Shown here in pieces: positions 54,904-64,000 of a DNA stretch of 64,000 nt. The position numbers and the translations under genes are program-made. The stretch is from JAKZRT01 sp965247915 (GTDB lineage Bacteria; Pseudomonadota; Alphaproteobacteria; Rhodobacterales; Rhodobacteraceae): NCBI GenBank assembly GCA_965247915.1, contig OZ252048.1, forward strand, positions 2,232,001-2,296,000. The letters run 5' to 3'. How positions within the stretch are numbered: position 1 is the first letter of the stretch; each line of letters begins with the position of its first letter. The notes under the pieces are model-generated. The model worked only from the letters and a program-made list of their open reading frames with translations. It was not told the origin of the DNA and did not search any database.

Positions 54904-55403
54904 GTCTCCCGCGTGCGGTCCAGAAGGATGAGGGGGTCGAAGTCGTCGGGCAGACCGTCAAGCCAGGCCTCGGTCTTGGCCAGTTCTTCGGTGTCGTAGG
55001 TTTCGGGCTTCCAGATCTGGAAGGTGTCGCCCGCGGCGATGAAAAACGCTTCCGTCCCGAGCCCGACCTTGGCGCGCAGCTTGGCGGGCAGCACCAGCCG
55101 CCCGGTCTCATCGACCGAGGTCGGGAACGATTGTCCGTGAAAGAGCCGCTGCAACATGCGCCGTTCCATCGACCCGCGCGGCAGCGCCTCGATCTGGGCG
55201 TCGACCTGGTTGATCGCTTGAACGGTGTAGCATTCCAGATAGGCCCGGCGGTGATCGCCGTAGACTATGACCAGTCCGGGGGTCAGGCCATCGGTCCAAT
55301 CGGGATCACCGGCCTCGAGCACGCGGCGAAACGAGGCAGGGATCGACACCCTGCCCTTGCCGTCCACCTTGTGGTGGCCTTCGCCTCTGAACCTGCGCGC
55401 CAA
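54900..55403 (-). CDS. mraZ: Transcriptional regulator MraZ
   Basis: The 167-residue protein has two AbrB-like SpoVT domains, each with its DXXXR motif: KVDGKGRVSIPASFRRVL and SVDETGRLVLPAKLRAKV. MraZ represses the dcw promoter in the species studied. The start is TTG, preceded by AAAGGG; the homologous sequence begins here (ARRFRGEGHHKVD) and the open frame upstream has no similarity. It is the first gene of the cluster. Confidence 0.92.
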   Translation of the reverse strand: MARRFRGEGHHKVDGKGRVSIPASFRRVLEAGDPDWTDGLTPGLVIVYGDHRRAYLECYTVQAINQVDAQIEALPRGSMERRMLQRLFHGQSFPTSVDETGRLVLPAKLRAKVGLGTEAFFIAAGDTFQIWKPETYDTEELAKTEAWLDGLPDDFDPLILLDRTRET

Positions 55404-56293
55404 ATGGCCGCCCTTTCGCTGTCCCCGGTCCCGTTGCAAACCGCCGTTCAAAGCCCTGAGACGGGAACGGCAGATTGAGCTGCTGCCACTGCCCAATCCG
55501 CCGCCCTTGTCCCATTTCTGGGTCCGTCCGGTACCGCGAGCCACCTGGGGGGATGTTCTGCTCGCTCGCGCGCCGAACAAGTCTTCGATGAAGCTGGGTG
55601 CCTGTATGAAACCTGCACTTGGGGGATGTGCTTTGCGGGGTCTTGGTGCCCCTGGCCCGTCCTCATCGTGGATTAGGGATGGCATGGGACTTTATGGATT
55701 TCAAGGGAAAAATTGGGATCGAGTGGGTAATTCCAGCGGACCGGCCCGCGACAGCACCAAAGAATTGCCAGTTCTATCCCTAATTCACGCTATATATAGC
55801 GGGCAGACCTGCAATTCGCCACAATATGGGTGCATGTGACTGCTAAAGCGCACTTTCCCATGAATTCCCGGATATTTGGCGAGAATTGCCCGATCTGGCG
55901 GCTTTGCAGCGTGCCCCCGCGCCCCGCGGCTGGCCATCCGCCCGGTGATTCGCGGGCCGATGGAATATGTCCCCCAATGTCCAACCCGGTGCGCGACCGG
56001 TCCAGTCATGCAAATGCTGCATGGCAGCAATTCCAAAGAAATCATTGTGCAACAGCAGCATTGGGATTAGATCAGGGTCATCGGACGGTTGCTTCTCCTC
56101 CCTGACAACCTCCCCGACATGGCGGCGGTGCCCCCTCCCTGGCACCGCCGCACATTTCCGGCCACAGCCGCCGGGCCCCAAACGAACCCGACCGTTCCAC
56201 CCCCATGTTGGGCGGCTGCCACCGAATTGCGCCCGCGCGGCGCGCTAACCCCTCATCTGACCGCAGGTGCCCCTGACCACAAGGATATGACCA
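55404..56293. other. Upstream region of mraZ and of the DUF1127 gene
   Basis: No gene is supported in this 890-bp divergent region. It should hold the dcw promoter on the minus strand. It also contains the candidate MraZ box, a TATATATAG stretch near 55791, and a GGCGGTGCC/GGCACCGCC stem (56124-56149) in the leader of the DUF1127 gene. Confidence 0.6.
55704..55728 (+). promoter_or_regulatory. Candidate MraZ box (three GGGN repeats, 10-bp period)
   Basis: AGGGA, TGGGA and TGGGT occur in a row, each separated by 5 nt (AAAAT and TCGAG). MraZ of E. coli binds TGGGN direct repeats spaced by 5 nt. The site lies about 300 bp from the mraZ start and reads on the strand opposite to mraZ. The location implies a long leader or a promoter close by. 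Confidence 0.55.
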
Positions 56294-56515
56294 ATGACCA
56301 CCAAATCGCTTTTTTACGGCACCGAAACATCCCTCGTCGATGTAATCGCCAAGTGGGTGCGCGCCGCCATCACAGCCGACGCGCAGCGTCGGCAATATAA
56401 GCAAACCGTCCGCGAGCTGTCTGCGTTGTCACAGCGCGAGCTGAACGACATCGGCCTCAGCCGCTGGTCGATCCACGACATTGCGTCTGAAATGGCCTAC
56501 GGCGCGCGCGCCTAA
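56294..56515 (+). CDS. DUF1127 domain-containing small protein
   Basis: The 73-residue protein ends with the DUF1127 pattern (LSQRELNDIGLSRWSIHDIA). The Arg/Leu-rich domain is common in small alphaproteobacterial proteins, some of which affect RNA turnover or phosphate and stress responses; no role is assigned here. The ATG follows AAGGATATGACC. It stands alone, divergent from the dcw cluster and convergent with the membrane protein. Confidence 0.85.
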   Translation: MTTKSLFYGTETSLVDVIAKWVRAAITADAQRRQYKQTVRELSALSQRELNDIGLSRWSIHDIASEMAYGARA

Positions 56516-56587
56516 CCCTGTCTGACCTTGGAAAAAAGGAGCCGTGCCGCGTTCCGGCGCCGCCCTTTTGGTGCGTGACCGCCGGCC

Positions 56588-57007
56588 TCAGTTGAAAGTG
56601 GTCACCGCAAATATCACCGCCACTACCGCGCCCGCTGCCGTAGAGCGTGACAACATTTTGATGCGTTGCCGATCGGGCGGCTGGCCGCTTTTGGCAGCGC
56701 GCGCGGCCAGAACTGACATCGAAACGATTGCGACCAAGAGCACTGTCGCGCCGATCAGCTTGACCCAGAACTCCCAACCGAGAGCTGCGTCGGCGTAAGA
56801 CATCTGATACATCCAGATGCCGGTGACCCACAGCAGGATAACCGAGGCCAGCCCGGTTTTGCCCAACTTTGTCATGGAATCTGCGACAATCGGGTCCGGC
56901 GGCGCGCCCGAAGCCATGACCCTGGCCATCAGAATACCATTGCCGATACCCGCAGCGCCGCCGCCGAAAAGCGCAAGCATGTGAATGATTTTCGGTGTTT
57001 CGAACAT
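56588..57007 (-). CDS. Hypothetical integral membrane protein
   Basis: The 139-residue protein has four hydrophobic helices: IIHMLALFGGGAAGIGNGIL, GLASVILLWVTGIWMY, FWVKLIGATVLLVAIVSMSVLAA (as one segment) and AAGAVVAVIFAVTTF. The pattern of a compact four-helix membrane protein suggests a haem- or quinone-related family, but no His pair is placed as expected, so I give no function. The ATG at MFETPK was chosen; it has a GAGGACGG site upstream. It lies 66 bp downstream of the helicase on the same strand direction. Confidence 0.75.
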   Translation of the reverse strand: MFETPKIIHMLALFGGGAAGIGNGILMARVMASGAPPDPIVADSMTKLGKTGLASVILLWVTGIWMYQMSYADAALGWEFWVKLIGATVLLVAIVSMSVLAARAAKSGQPPDRQRIKMLSRSTAAGAVVAVIFAVTTFN

Positions 57008-57073
57008 TGTCACCGTCCTCTGCTTTTTTTCTGACCCTTGCACAGCTCCCCCTGTGCCACAAGCCAGGGCCGG

Positions 57074-59437
57074 CTAGAACGGAATATCATCGGCCTGATC
57101 GGCGCTGACGACAAACCGCGCCACGACGTTTTTCACACCGGCTTTGTCGAAGGCAATCTCGAGCTTGTCGCCCTCGATGCCGGTCACCGCGCCGTAGCCA
57201 AACTTCTGGTGAAACACCCGGTCGCCCAGCCCGAAGCTGGAGACCGCATCGAGATCGATGACCTGGGTCTTGCTTTCGCGCGGCTGGCTTACGGGGCGGT
57301 CGGCCATGCGGGTCTGCATGCGCCTCCAGCCTGGCGAATTATAGACATCGGCCCGTGCGGCGCGGTCTTCGAGGCCACCGCTGGTCATGCCCGCCGCGCC
57401 ATAGCCGCCGCCGTAAAGCCCCGGCGGGGTCAGCACATCGACATGGGCATCGGGCAGTTCGTCGATGAACCGCGACGGCAGGGCCGATTGCCACTGGCCA
57501 TAGAGACGCCGGTTGGCGGCGAATGAGATGGTGCAGAGTTCCTCGGCGCGGGTGATGCCCACGTAGGCCAGGCGGCGTTCTTCTTCGAGACCTGGCACAC
57601 CGCTCTCGTCCATCGAGCGTTGGCTTGGGAACAGCCCATCTTCCCATCCGGGCAGAAAGACGGCGGGAAATTCCAACCCCTTGGCGGCGTGCAGGGTCAT
57701 GATATTGACCCGCGCCTCGCCTTCGTCGCTGGCGTTGTCCATAATCAGGCTGATGTGCTCGAGAAAGCCTTGCAGGTTCTCGAAGGCTTCGAGCGCTTTC
57801 ACCAGTTCCTTGAGGTTTTCCAGCCGCCCCGGGGCCTCGGGGGTTTTTTCGTTCGCCCAATGGGCGGTATAGCCGCTGTCGTCGAGCACCGCCTCGGCCA
57901 GTTCGATGTGGCTTTCCGCGCCCTTTCGCGCGCGGTGGGACCAGGTGTCGATGAGATCGACCAGGAGCGCGAGTTCCCTGGCCCCGCGACCGGTCAGACC
58001 TTTGGCCGCCAGCACGGCGCGCGCGCCTTCGACCAAACTCACACCGTTTGCGCGCGCGGCACCCTGAATTTTGCGTTGCGCCACATCGCCCAGCCCGCGT
58101 TTGGGCGTGTTGACCACCCGTTCGAACGCCAGATCATCGTCGGGCGACACAGCAAGGCGGAAATAGGCCATGGCGTCGCGGATTTCCATGCGTTCGTAAA
58201 ACCGTGGGCCCCCGATCACCCGGTAGGGCAGGCCGATGGTCAGAAACCGGTCTTCGAAGGCGCGCATCTGGTGGCTGGCGCGGACCAGAATAGCGACCTG
58301 GTCGAGCCCGACAGGGGCCAACCCGCGGGTGCCAACCTGCATCGCCTCGATCTCTTCGCCGATCCAGCGCGCCTCTTCCTCGCCGTCCCAATGGCCGATC
58401 AGCCGGACCTTTTCGCCTTCGTCGGCGGCGGTCCAGAGCGTCTTGCCCAGCCGCCCCTTGTTGGCCGAAATCACCCCTGCCGCCGCGCCAAGAATATGCG
58501 GGGTCGAGCGGTAGTTCTGTTCCAGCCGGATCACCTTGGCACCGGGAAAATCCTTCTCGAACCGCAGGATGTTGCCAACCTCGGCGCCGCGCCAGCCATA
58601 GATCGACTGGTCGTCGTCGCCGACGCAGCAGATGTTGCGGTGCCCGCCCGCCAGCAGCCGCAGCCACAGGTATTGCGCGACGTTGGTGTCCTGGTATTCG
58701 TCGACAAGGATATAGGCGAAGTACCGTCGGTATCGCTGGAGAATTTCGTCGTGGGTCTGAAAGATGGTCAGCACGTGCAACAGCAGATCGCCGAAATCGA
58801 CGGCGTTCAGGGTTCTCAGCCTTTCCTGATAGGCCGCGTAAAGCGCCCCGCCCTGATTGTTAAACGCCGCTGCCTCGGCCTTTGGCAATTTTTCGGGCGA
58901 CCAGGCCCGGTTTTTCCAGTTGTCGATCAGCCCGGCCAGCATCCGCGCCGGCCAGCGTTTTTCGTCGATGTTCTCGGCGACAACCAGTTGTTTCAAAAGC
59001 CGTAGCTGGTCATCAGTATCGAGGATGGTGAAGTTGGACTTGAGGCCCACCAGTTCGGCGTGGCAGCGCAGAAGCTTGGCGCAGATCGCATGAAAAGTGC
59101 CGAGCCAGGGCATGCCTTCGATGGTCTGGCCAAGCAGATCGGCGACGCGGTTCTTCATCTGGCGCGCGGCCTTGTTGGTGAATGTCACCGCCAGAATTTC
59201 ATTGGGACGTGCGGTGCCGGTGTACAGCAAATGCGCGATCCGCGCGGTCAGCGCCCGCGTCTTGCCGGTGCCCGCCCCGGCCAGCATCAGCACCGGACCC
59301 TGCAAAGCCTCGACAGCAGACCTCTGATCGGGGTTCAATCCATCGAGGTACGGCGTTGGCCGCGCCGCGATGGCGCGCGCCGCCAGCGAGGTTTTCCCCG
59401 CCGCCTCGAACGCCAGATCTTCGTCAGAACCGCTCAT
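57074..59437 (-). CDS. ATP-dependent DNA helicase UvrD/PcrA type
   Basis: The 787-residue superfamily 1A helicase unwinds DNA 3' to 5' in repair and replication restart. Motifs are: Q-motif region LNPDQRSAVEAL, I AGAGTGKT, Ia VTFTNKAARQMKNRV, II ILVDEYQDTN, III CVGDDDQSIYGWRGAE, IV IRLEQNYRST, V MTLHAAKGLEF and VI YVGITRAEE. The C-terminal Tudor-like end (DRVFHQKFGYGAVTGIEGDKLEIAF) is as in PcrA. The ATG at MSGSDED was chosen over a longer frame without homology. Confidence 0.93.
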   Translation of the reverse strand: MSGSDEDLAFEAAGKTSLAARAIAARPTPYLDGLNPDQRSAVEALQGPVLMLAGAGTGKTRALTARIAHLLYTGTARPNEILAVTFTNKAARQMKNRVADLLGQTIEGMPWLGTFHAICAKLLRCHAELVGLKSNFTILDTDDQLRLLKQLVVAENIDEKRWPARMLAGLIDNWKNRAWSPEKLPKAEAAAFNNQGGALYAAYQERLRTLNAVDFGDLLLHVLTIFQTHDEILQRYRRYFAYILVDEYQDTNVAQYLWLRLLAGGHRNICCVGDDDQSIYGWRGAEVGNILRFEKDFPGAKVIRLEQNYRSTPHILGAAAGVISANKGRLGKTLWTAADEGEKVRLIGHWDGEEEARWIGEEIEAMQVGTRGLAPVGLDQVAILVRASHQMRAFEDRFLTIGLPYRVIGGPRFYERMEIRDAMAYFRLAVSPDDDLAFERVVNTPKRGLGDVAQRKIQGAARANGVSLVEGARAVLAAKGLTGRGARELALLVDLIDTWSHRARKGAESHIELAEAVLDDSGYTAHWANEKTPEAPGRLENLKELVKALEAFENLQGFLEHISLIMDNASDEGEARVNIMTLHAAKGLEFPAVFLPGWEDGLFPSQRSMDESGVPGLEEERRLAYVGITRAEELCTISFAANRRLYGQWQSALPSRFIDELPDAHVDVLTPPGLYGGGYGAAGMTSGGLEDRAARADVYNSPGWRRMQTRMADRPVSQPRESKTQVIDLDAVSSFGLGDRVFHQKFGYGAVTGIEGDKLEIAFDKAGVKNVVARFVVSADQADDIPF

Positions 59438-59584
59438 GGCCGCAGCATAGGGCCAAGGCGCGCCCATGAAAAGCTATGTTCTGCGATTGTTCTCGGGCCT
59501 GCCGGCGATCGCCCGGTGCAGGCATGACTGTGTAACAGCCCTCGTCCATTGCATATCTTCTTGCATTGAATAGGAATGGCGCCC

Positions 59585-60724
59585 ATGGACCTCGACACGC
59601 GATACCCCGCCATATCCGATCTGCGGTTGCGCGCCAAAAGGCGCATTCCGCATTTCGTATTTGAGTATCTCGACAGCGGCACGGGCCGCGAAGATCAGGT
59701 GGAACGCAACGAGGCTGCCTTGAATGCAGTTCAGTTTTCGCCGTCTATACTGGGCGGCGAATTGGACTTTAACCTCAGCACCCGTTTTCTGGGCCGCGAC
59801 TATCCCCTGCCGTTCGGCATTGCCCCGGTCGGCATGTCGGGGATCATCTGGCCGCAGGCCGAGAAAATTCTGGCCGCCGCGGCGGCGAAAGCCGGCATTC
59901 CCTATGCTATGTCGTCTGTCGCCACGGTCCGGCCCGAAACCCTGACGCCCCTGATCGGCGAGCAGGGCTGGTTCCAGCTTTACATGCCCGGCGATCCCGC
60001 GACGCGGTCGGACATGTTGGCGCGCGCCCGCGCGGCGGGGTTTCACACGCTGGTTCTGACCGTTGACGTGCCGGTTGACAGCCGCCGCGAACGCCAGCGG
60101 CGCGCCGATCTGACCATTCCGCCGAGAATTACACGCAAGATGCTTGCCTCAATGATGGCGCATCCGGCCTGGACTTTTGGCACGCTGCGCGAGGGCATCC
60201 CCAGTCTGAAATTTTGCGAAGACTACGTCAGCGGCGATGAAAAATTCACCTCGGTCGCCCATGCGGGCCACGTCATTCGGGGCGAGCCAGACTGGCACAG
60301 CATCGACGAATTGCGCGCCGAATGGGACGGATCCTTTGTCGTCAAGGGCATCCAGAAGGCCGGCGACGCCGAAGCGCTGGTCGCGCAGGGGGTCGATGCG
60401 ATCTGGGTGTCGAACCACGCAGGCCGCCAGTTCGACGGCGGTCCGGCCAGCCTCGACTGCCTGCCTGCCATCCGTTCCGCCCTGCCGCAGACGCCGATAA
60501 TCTACGACAGCGGCATTCGAGGCGGCCTGGATATTCTGCGCGCGCTGGCGCTGGGCGCCGATTTCGTGATGCTGGGCCGGGCTTTTCATTACGCGCTCGG
60601 CGCGCTTGGGGCGAAGGGGCCGGAACACCTGATCCATATCCTGAGCGAAGACATGCGCTCGAACATGGGGCAAATTGGCGCGCAAAACCTCAAAGAGGTC
60701 GCGGATCACCTGATCCGGACCTAG
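59585..60724 (+). CDS. FMN-dependent alpha-hydroxy-acid dehydrogenase (LldD-like)
   Basis: The 379-residue TIM-barrel flavoenzyme oxidises an L-2-hydroxy acid, probably L-lactate. Visible are DLDTRYPAISDLRLRAKRR, PFGIAPVGMSG, the catalytic His and Arg in WVSNHAGRQFDGG (usually SNHGGRQ), and the FMN phosphate site DSGIRGGLDILRALALGA. Two ATGs compete; the second has AGGA 9 nt upstream and matches family starts. Next to pyruvate carboxylase it would feed pyruvate into anaplerosis (inference). Confidence 0.9.
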   Translation: MDLDTRYPAISDLRLRAKRRIPHFVFEYLDSGTGREDQVERNEAALNAVQFSPSILGGELDFNLSTRFLGRDYPLPFGIAPVGMSGIIWPQAEKILAAAAAKAGIPYAMSSVATVRPETLTPLIGEQGWFQLYMPGDPATRSDMLARARAAGFHTLVLTVDVPVDSRRERQRRADLTIPPRITRKMLASMMAHPAWTFGTLREGIPSLKFCEDYVSGDEKFTSVAHAGHVIRGEPDWHSIDELRAEWDGSFVVKGIQKAGDAEALVAQGVDAIWVSNHAGRQFDGGPASLDCLPAIRSALPQTPIIYDSGIRGGLDILRALALGADFVMLGRAFHYALGALGAKGPEHLIHILSEDMRSNMGQIGAQNLKEVADHLIRT

Positions 60725-60811
60725 GATCGATCCTAAACGCGGAGTGGCTTTGAAATTGAATGCTGCACATGCTAACAGCCGATTGCTGCGACTGCAAATT
60801 GGGGAATATCC

Positions 60812-63800
60812 ATGGCCGAATTCCAGAAAATCCTGATTGCCAATCGCGGTGAGATCGCGATCAGGGTGATGCGCGCCGCCAACGAATTGGGCAAGCGCAC
60901 GGTCGCGGTCTATGCCGAGGAAGACAAATTGAGCCTGCACCGGTTCAAGGCCGACGAGGCATACCGGATCGGCGAAGGCCTTGGGCCGGTGGCGGCCTAT
61001 CTGTCGATCGACGAGGTGATCCGCGTGGCGCGCATGTGCGGCGCGGATGCCATCCATCCCGGCTATGGTCTGCTGAGCGAAAACCCCGGTTTTGTCGAGG
61101 CCTGTGCCGCGGGCGGCATCGCCTTCATCGGCCCCAAGGCCGACACCATGCGGGCGCTCGGCGACAAGGCCAGCGCCCGGCAGGTGGCGATCAAGGCCGG
61201 CGTGCCGGTGATCCCTGCCACGGGTGTGTTGGGCGACGATATGAAGGCGATTGCCGATGAGGCCGCGAAAATCGGCTATCCGCTGATGCTCAAAGCCTCG
61301 TGGGGCGGCGGCGGGCGCGGGATGCGTCCGATCGCGGGGCCGGATGAATTGGAAGAGAAGGTTCGCGAGGGCCGGCGCGAGGCCGAGGCGGCCTTTGGCA
61401 ACGGCGAGGGGTATCTTGAAACGATGATCCTGCGCGCCCGCCACGTCGAGGTGCAGATCCTGGGCGACGGCCAGGGCAATATCTACCACCTCTGGGAACG
61501 CGATTGTTCGGTCCAGCGCCGCCACCAGAAGGTCGTCGAACGCGCGCCTGCGCCGTATCTGAGCCCGGCTCAACGCGAGGAGCTTTGTAACCTGGGCAAA
61601 AAGATCGCCGAAGCGGTGGGGTACGAATGCGCCGGAACCATCGAGTTTCTGATGGATATGGACAGCGGCGCGTTCTATTTCATCGAAGTGAACCCGCGCA
61701 TCCAGGTCGAGCACACGGTGACCGAAGAGGTGACCGGCATCGACATCGTGCGCGCGCAGATATTGATCGCCGAAGGCAAAAGCCAGGTTGAGGCCACTGG
61801 CGTGGCCAGCCAGTCCGACGTGCGCCTTGACGGCCATGCGATCCAGTGCCGGATCACCACCGAAGACCCGTCGAACAATTTCATCCCCGACTATGGCCGC
61901 ATCACCGCCTATCGCGGCGCCACGGGCATGGGCATCAGGCTCGATGGCGGCACCGCCTATTCGGGCGCGGTCATCACGCGGTATTACGACAGCCTGCTGG
62001 AAAAGGTCACCGCCTGGGCGCCGACGCCCGAGGCCGCGATTGCTCGGTTGGACCGGGCGCTCAGGGAATTTCGGATCCGGGGTGTTTCCACCAACATCGC
62101 CTTTGTCGAGAACCTGCTGAAGCACCCGACGTTCCTGAATTACGAATACCACACCAAGTTCATCGACGAGACGCCGGCGCTGTTCAAGTTCAAGAAACGC
62201 CGCGACCGGGCCACGAAAATTCTGACTTATATCGCCGACATCTCGGTCAACGGTCACCCGGAAACCGCCGGTCGCCCGCGACCGCCCGCCACCGCGCGGG
62301 TGCCGCGCCCGCCGGTTGAGCCGGTTGCCAATCCCGCGCCCGGAACCGCCAATATGCTGGCCGATAAGGGGCCGGCGGCGGTGGCGCAATGGGTGCTGGA
62401 CCAGGACCGGTTGCTCATCACCGACACCACGATGCGCGACGGGCACCAGTCGTTGCTGGCCACGCGGATGCGGTCGATCGACATGGTCAAGGTCGCGCCC
62501 GCCTACACGGCGAAAATGTCCGACCTGTTTTCGGTCGAATGCTGGGGCGGCGCGACCTTCGACGTGGCCTACCGGTTTTTGCAGGAATGCCCCTGGCAGC
62601 GCCTGCGCGACATTCGCGCGGCGATGCCCAATATCATGACCCAGATGCTGCTGCGCGCTTCGAACGGCGTCGGCTATACCAATTACCCCGACAACGTGGT
62701 GCGGGCCTTTGTTGCGCGCGCCGCCGCGACCGGGGTCGATGTGTTCCGCGTCTTCGACAGCCTCAACTGGGTCGAAAACATGCGCGTGGCGATGGATGCG
62801 GTGATCGAGGCTGAAAAACTCTGCGAAGGCACGATCTGTTATACCGGCGACCTCAATGACCCGGCGCGATCGAAATACGACCTGAAATACTATGTCGAGA
62901 TGGGGCAGGCCCTGCGTTCGGCCGGCGCGCATATGCTGGGGCTGAAAGACATGGCCGGGCTGTTGAAGCCAACGGCGGCGCGGCAGCTTTTCACCGCGCT
63001 CCGCGACGAGGTCGGCCTGCCGATCCACTTTCACACCCACGACACCGCCGGGGCTGCAATCGCCACCTGCATTGCCGCAGCCGAAGCCGGCGTTGACATC
63101 ATCGATGCGGCGATGGACGCGTTTTCGGGCAACACGTCGCAACCAACGCTTGGCACGCTGGTCGAGACGTTGGCGCGCGGCCCGCGCGACACGCGCCTCG
63201 ACATCGCGGCGATCCGCGACATTTCGAATTATTGGGAGGCGGTGCGCGACCTTTACCGGGCCTTTGAGAGCGGCATGCAGGCACCCGCATCCGAGGTTTA
63301 TCTTCACGAAATGCCCGGTGGTCAGTTCACCAATCTCAAGGCCCAGGCCCAGTCGATGGGGCTTGAGGACCGCTGGCACGAGGTGGCGCAGACCTATTCG
63401 GACGTGAACGCGATGTTCGGTGACATCGTGAAAGTGACGCCGTCGTCCAAAGTGGTCGGTGACATGGCGCTGATGATGGTGGTCCAGGGGTTGAACCGGG
63501 CGGATGTCGAGGATCCCAAGACCGAGGTCGCCTTCCCCGACAGCGTCGTTGACATGATGCGTGGCAATCTGGGCCAGCCCCCCGGTGGCTGGCCGCGCGC
63601 CTTGCAAAAAAAGGTGTTGAAGGGCGAGGTCGCGGCCACCGACCGCCCCGGCAAGGCGCTGCCGCCGGTCGATTTGGAAAAGACCCGTTCGGAGCTGTCG
63701 AAAGAGCTTGAGGGGTTCAAAGTCGATGACGAGGACCTGAACGGGTATCTGATGTATCCCAAAGTGTACCTGGATTATATGGGCCGCCACCGCGTTTACG

Positions 63801-64000
63801 GCCCGGTCCGCACCCTGCCCACAGACGTATTTTTCTATGGCATGGAACCGGGCGATGAAATCTCGGTCGACATCGACCCCGGCAAGACCCTGGAGATCAG
63901 GTGTCAGGCGATCAGCGCCCCTAACGAGACCGGCGAGGTGAAGGTGTTCTTCGAGCTGAACGGCCAGCCCCGGATCGTGCGCGTCGCCAACCGCGCGGCG
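60812..64000 (+). CDS. pyc: Pyruvate carboxylase, C-terminus outside window
   Basis: The 1063 visible codons are one open frame that runs off the right edge. Family length is about 1146, so only the biotinyl domain is missing. The N-terminal biotin carboxylase has ILIANRGEIAIRVMRAANE, the ATP loop KASWGGGGRGM, FIEVNPRIQVEHTVTEE. The carboxyltransferase barrel begins DTTMRDGHQSLLATRMR, with GLKDMAGLLKP and HFHTHDTAG as metal and catalytic sites. It makes oxaloacetate from pyruvate for the TCA cycle. GGGG precedes the ATG. Confidence 0.95.
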   Translation, partial: MAEFQKILIANRGEIAIRVMRAANELGKRTVAVYAEEDKLSLHRFKADEAYRIGEGLGPVAAYLSIDEVIRVARMCGADAIHPGYGLLSENPGFVEACAAGGIAFIGPKADTMRALGDKASARQVAIKAGVPVIPATGVLGDDMKAIADEAAKIGYPLMLKASWGGGGRGMRPIAGPDELEEKVREGRREAEAAFGNGEGYLETMILRARHVEVQILGDGQGNIYHLWERDCSVQRRHQKVVERAPAPYLSPAQREELCNLGKKIAEAVGYECAGTIEFLMDMDSGAFYFIEVNPRIQVEHTVTEEVTGIDIVRAQILIAEGKSQVEATGVASQSDVRLDGHAIQCRITTEDPSNNFIPDYGRITAYRGATGMGIRLDGGTAYSGAVITRYYDSLLEKVTAWAPTPEAAIARLDRALREFRIRGVSTNIAFVENLLKHPTFLNYEYHTKFIDETPALFKFKKRRDRATKILTYIADISVNGHPETAGRPRPPATARVPRPPVEPVANPAPGTANMLADKGPAAVAQWVLDQDRLLITDTTMRDGHQSLLATRMRSIDMVKVAPAYTAKMSDLFSVECWGGATFDVAYRFLQECPWQRLRDIRAAMPNIMTQMLLRASNGVGYTNYPDNVVRAFVARAAATGVDVFRVFDSLNWVENMRVAMDAVIEAEKLCEGTICYTGDLNDPARSKYDLKYYVEMGQALRSAGAHMLGLKDMAGLLKPTAARQLFTALRDEVGLPIHFHTHDTAGAAIATCIAAAEAGVDIIDAAMDAFSGNTSQPTLGTLVETLARGPRDTRLDIAAIRDISNYWEAVRDLYRAFESGMQAPASEVYLHEMPGGQFTNLKAQAQSMGLEDRWHEVAQTYSDVNAMFGDIVKVTPSSKVVGDMALMMVVQGLNRADVEDPKTEVAFPDSVVDMMRGNLGQPPGGWPRALQKKVLKGEVAATDRPGKALPPVDLEKTRSELSKELEGFKVDDEDLNGYLMYPKVYLDYMGRHRVYGPVRTLPTDVFFYGMEPGDEISVDIDPGKTLEIRCQAISAPNETGEVKVFFELNGQPRIVRVANRAA

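Noticed and set aside
60149..63790. A 1213-codon open frame antisense to pyc
   Set aside because: It is a shadow of GC-rich codon use in pyc; it has no family motifs and covers every catalytic signature of pyruvate carboxylase on the other strand.

Overview
The window looks like chromosomal DNA of a Rhodobacteraceae (roseobacter-type) alphaproteobacterium. The grounds are GC-rich coding, the murC-DUF2484-DUF2484-murB arrangement, a Fur protein without CxxC zinc pairs, a dimethylglycine-dehydrogenase/MttB-type cluster, and an smo-type polyol operon. The family call is inference from gene content; no rRNA or tRNA gene is present to confirm it.

Layout. 1-8548: an EamA exporter (cut by the window edge), a frameshifted phzF homologue, fur, a metallo-hydrolase remnant, a PIN toxin-antitoxin pair, and an operon for methylated-amine or betaine-type substrates (DMGDH-like flavoprotein, MttB-like protein, broken FAD oxidoreductase). 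8729-12318: enolase followed by two nested insertion sequences, an IS630-type element seated in the enolase stop codon and an IS110-type element seated in a dispersed repeat. 12319-15714: anmK, tyrS and a DUF3179 lipid-bilayer-exported protein. 15807-31496 and 47714-55403: the division and cell-wall (dcw) cluster, all on the minus strand. In transcription order it reads mraZ, rsmH, ftsL, ftsI, murE, murF, mraY // murD, ftsW, murG, murC, two DUF2484 genes, murB, ddl, ftsQ, ftsA, ftsZ, lpxC, bamD, recN.

The // marks the main oddity: about 16.2 kb (31497-47713) sits between mraY and murD. It carries a mannitol/sorbitol-type ABC transporter and dehydrogenase operon, four IS copies (IS5, IS3 and two inverted IS1182), a methyltransferase and a phaC 3' fragment. 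The polyol operon is decaying: smoG is split by IS5, IS3 sits 15 bp upstream of smoE, the araC regulator has two frameshifts, and two short tandem duplications are present.

55404-64000: the mraZ upstream region with a candidate MraZ box, a DUF1127 protein, a small membrane protein, a UvrD/PcrA helicase, an FMN alpha-hydroxy-acid dehydrogenase and pyruvate carboxylase (cut by the right edge).

The strongest candidate for an unusual system is the IS110-type element. Its 5' noncoding end contains short stretches matching its own target flank and both its own ends, in the order expected for the target and donor guides of an IS621-like bridge RNA. Across the window, indels fall in dispensable genes and transposons, whereas the roughly 25 essential genes are intact. 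That pattern fits genuine pseudogenisation and IS expansion better than random sequencing error.
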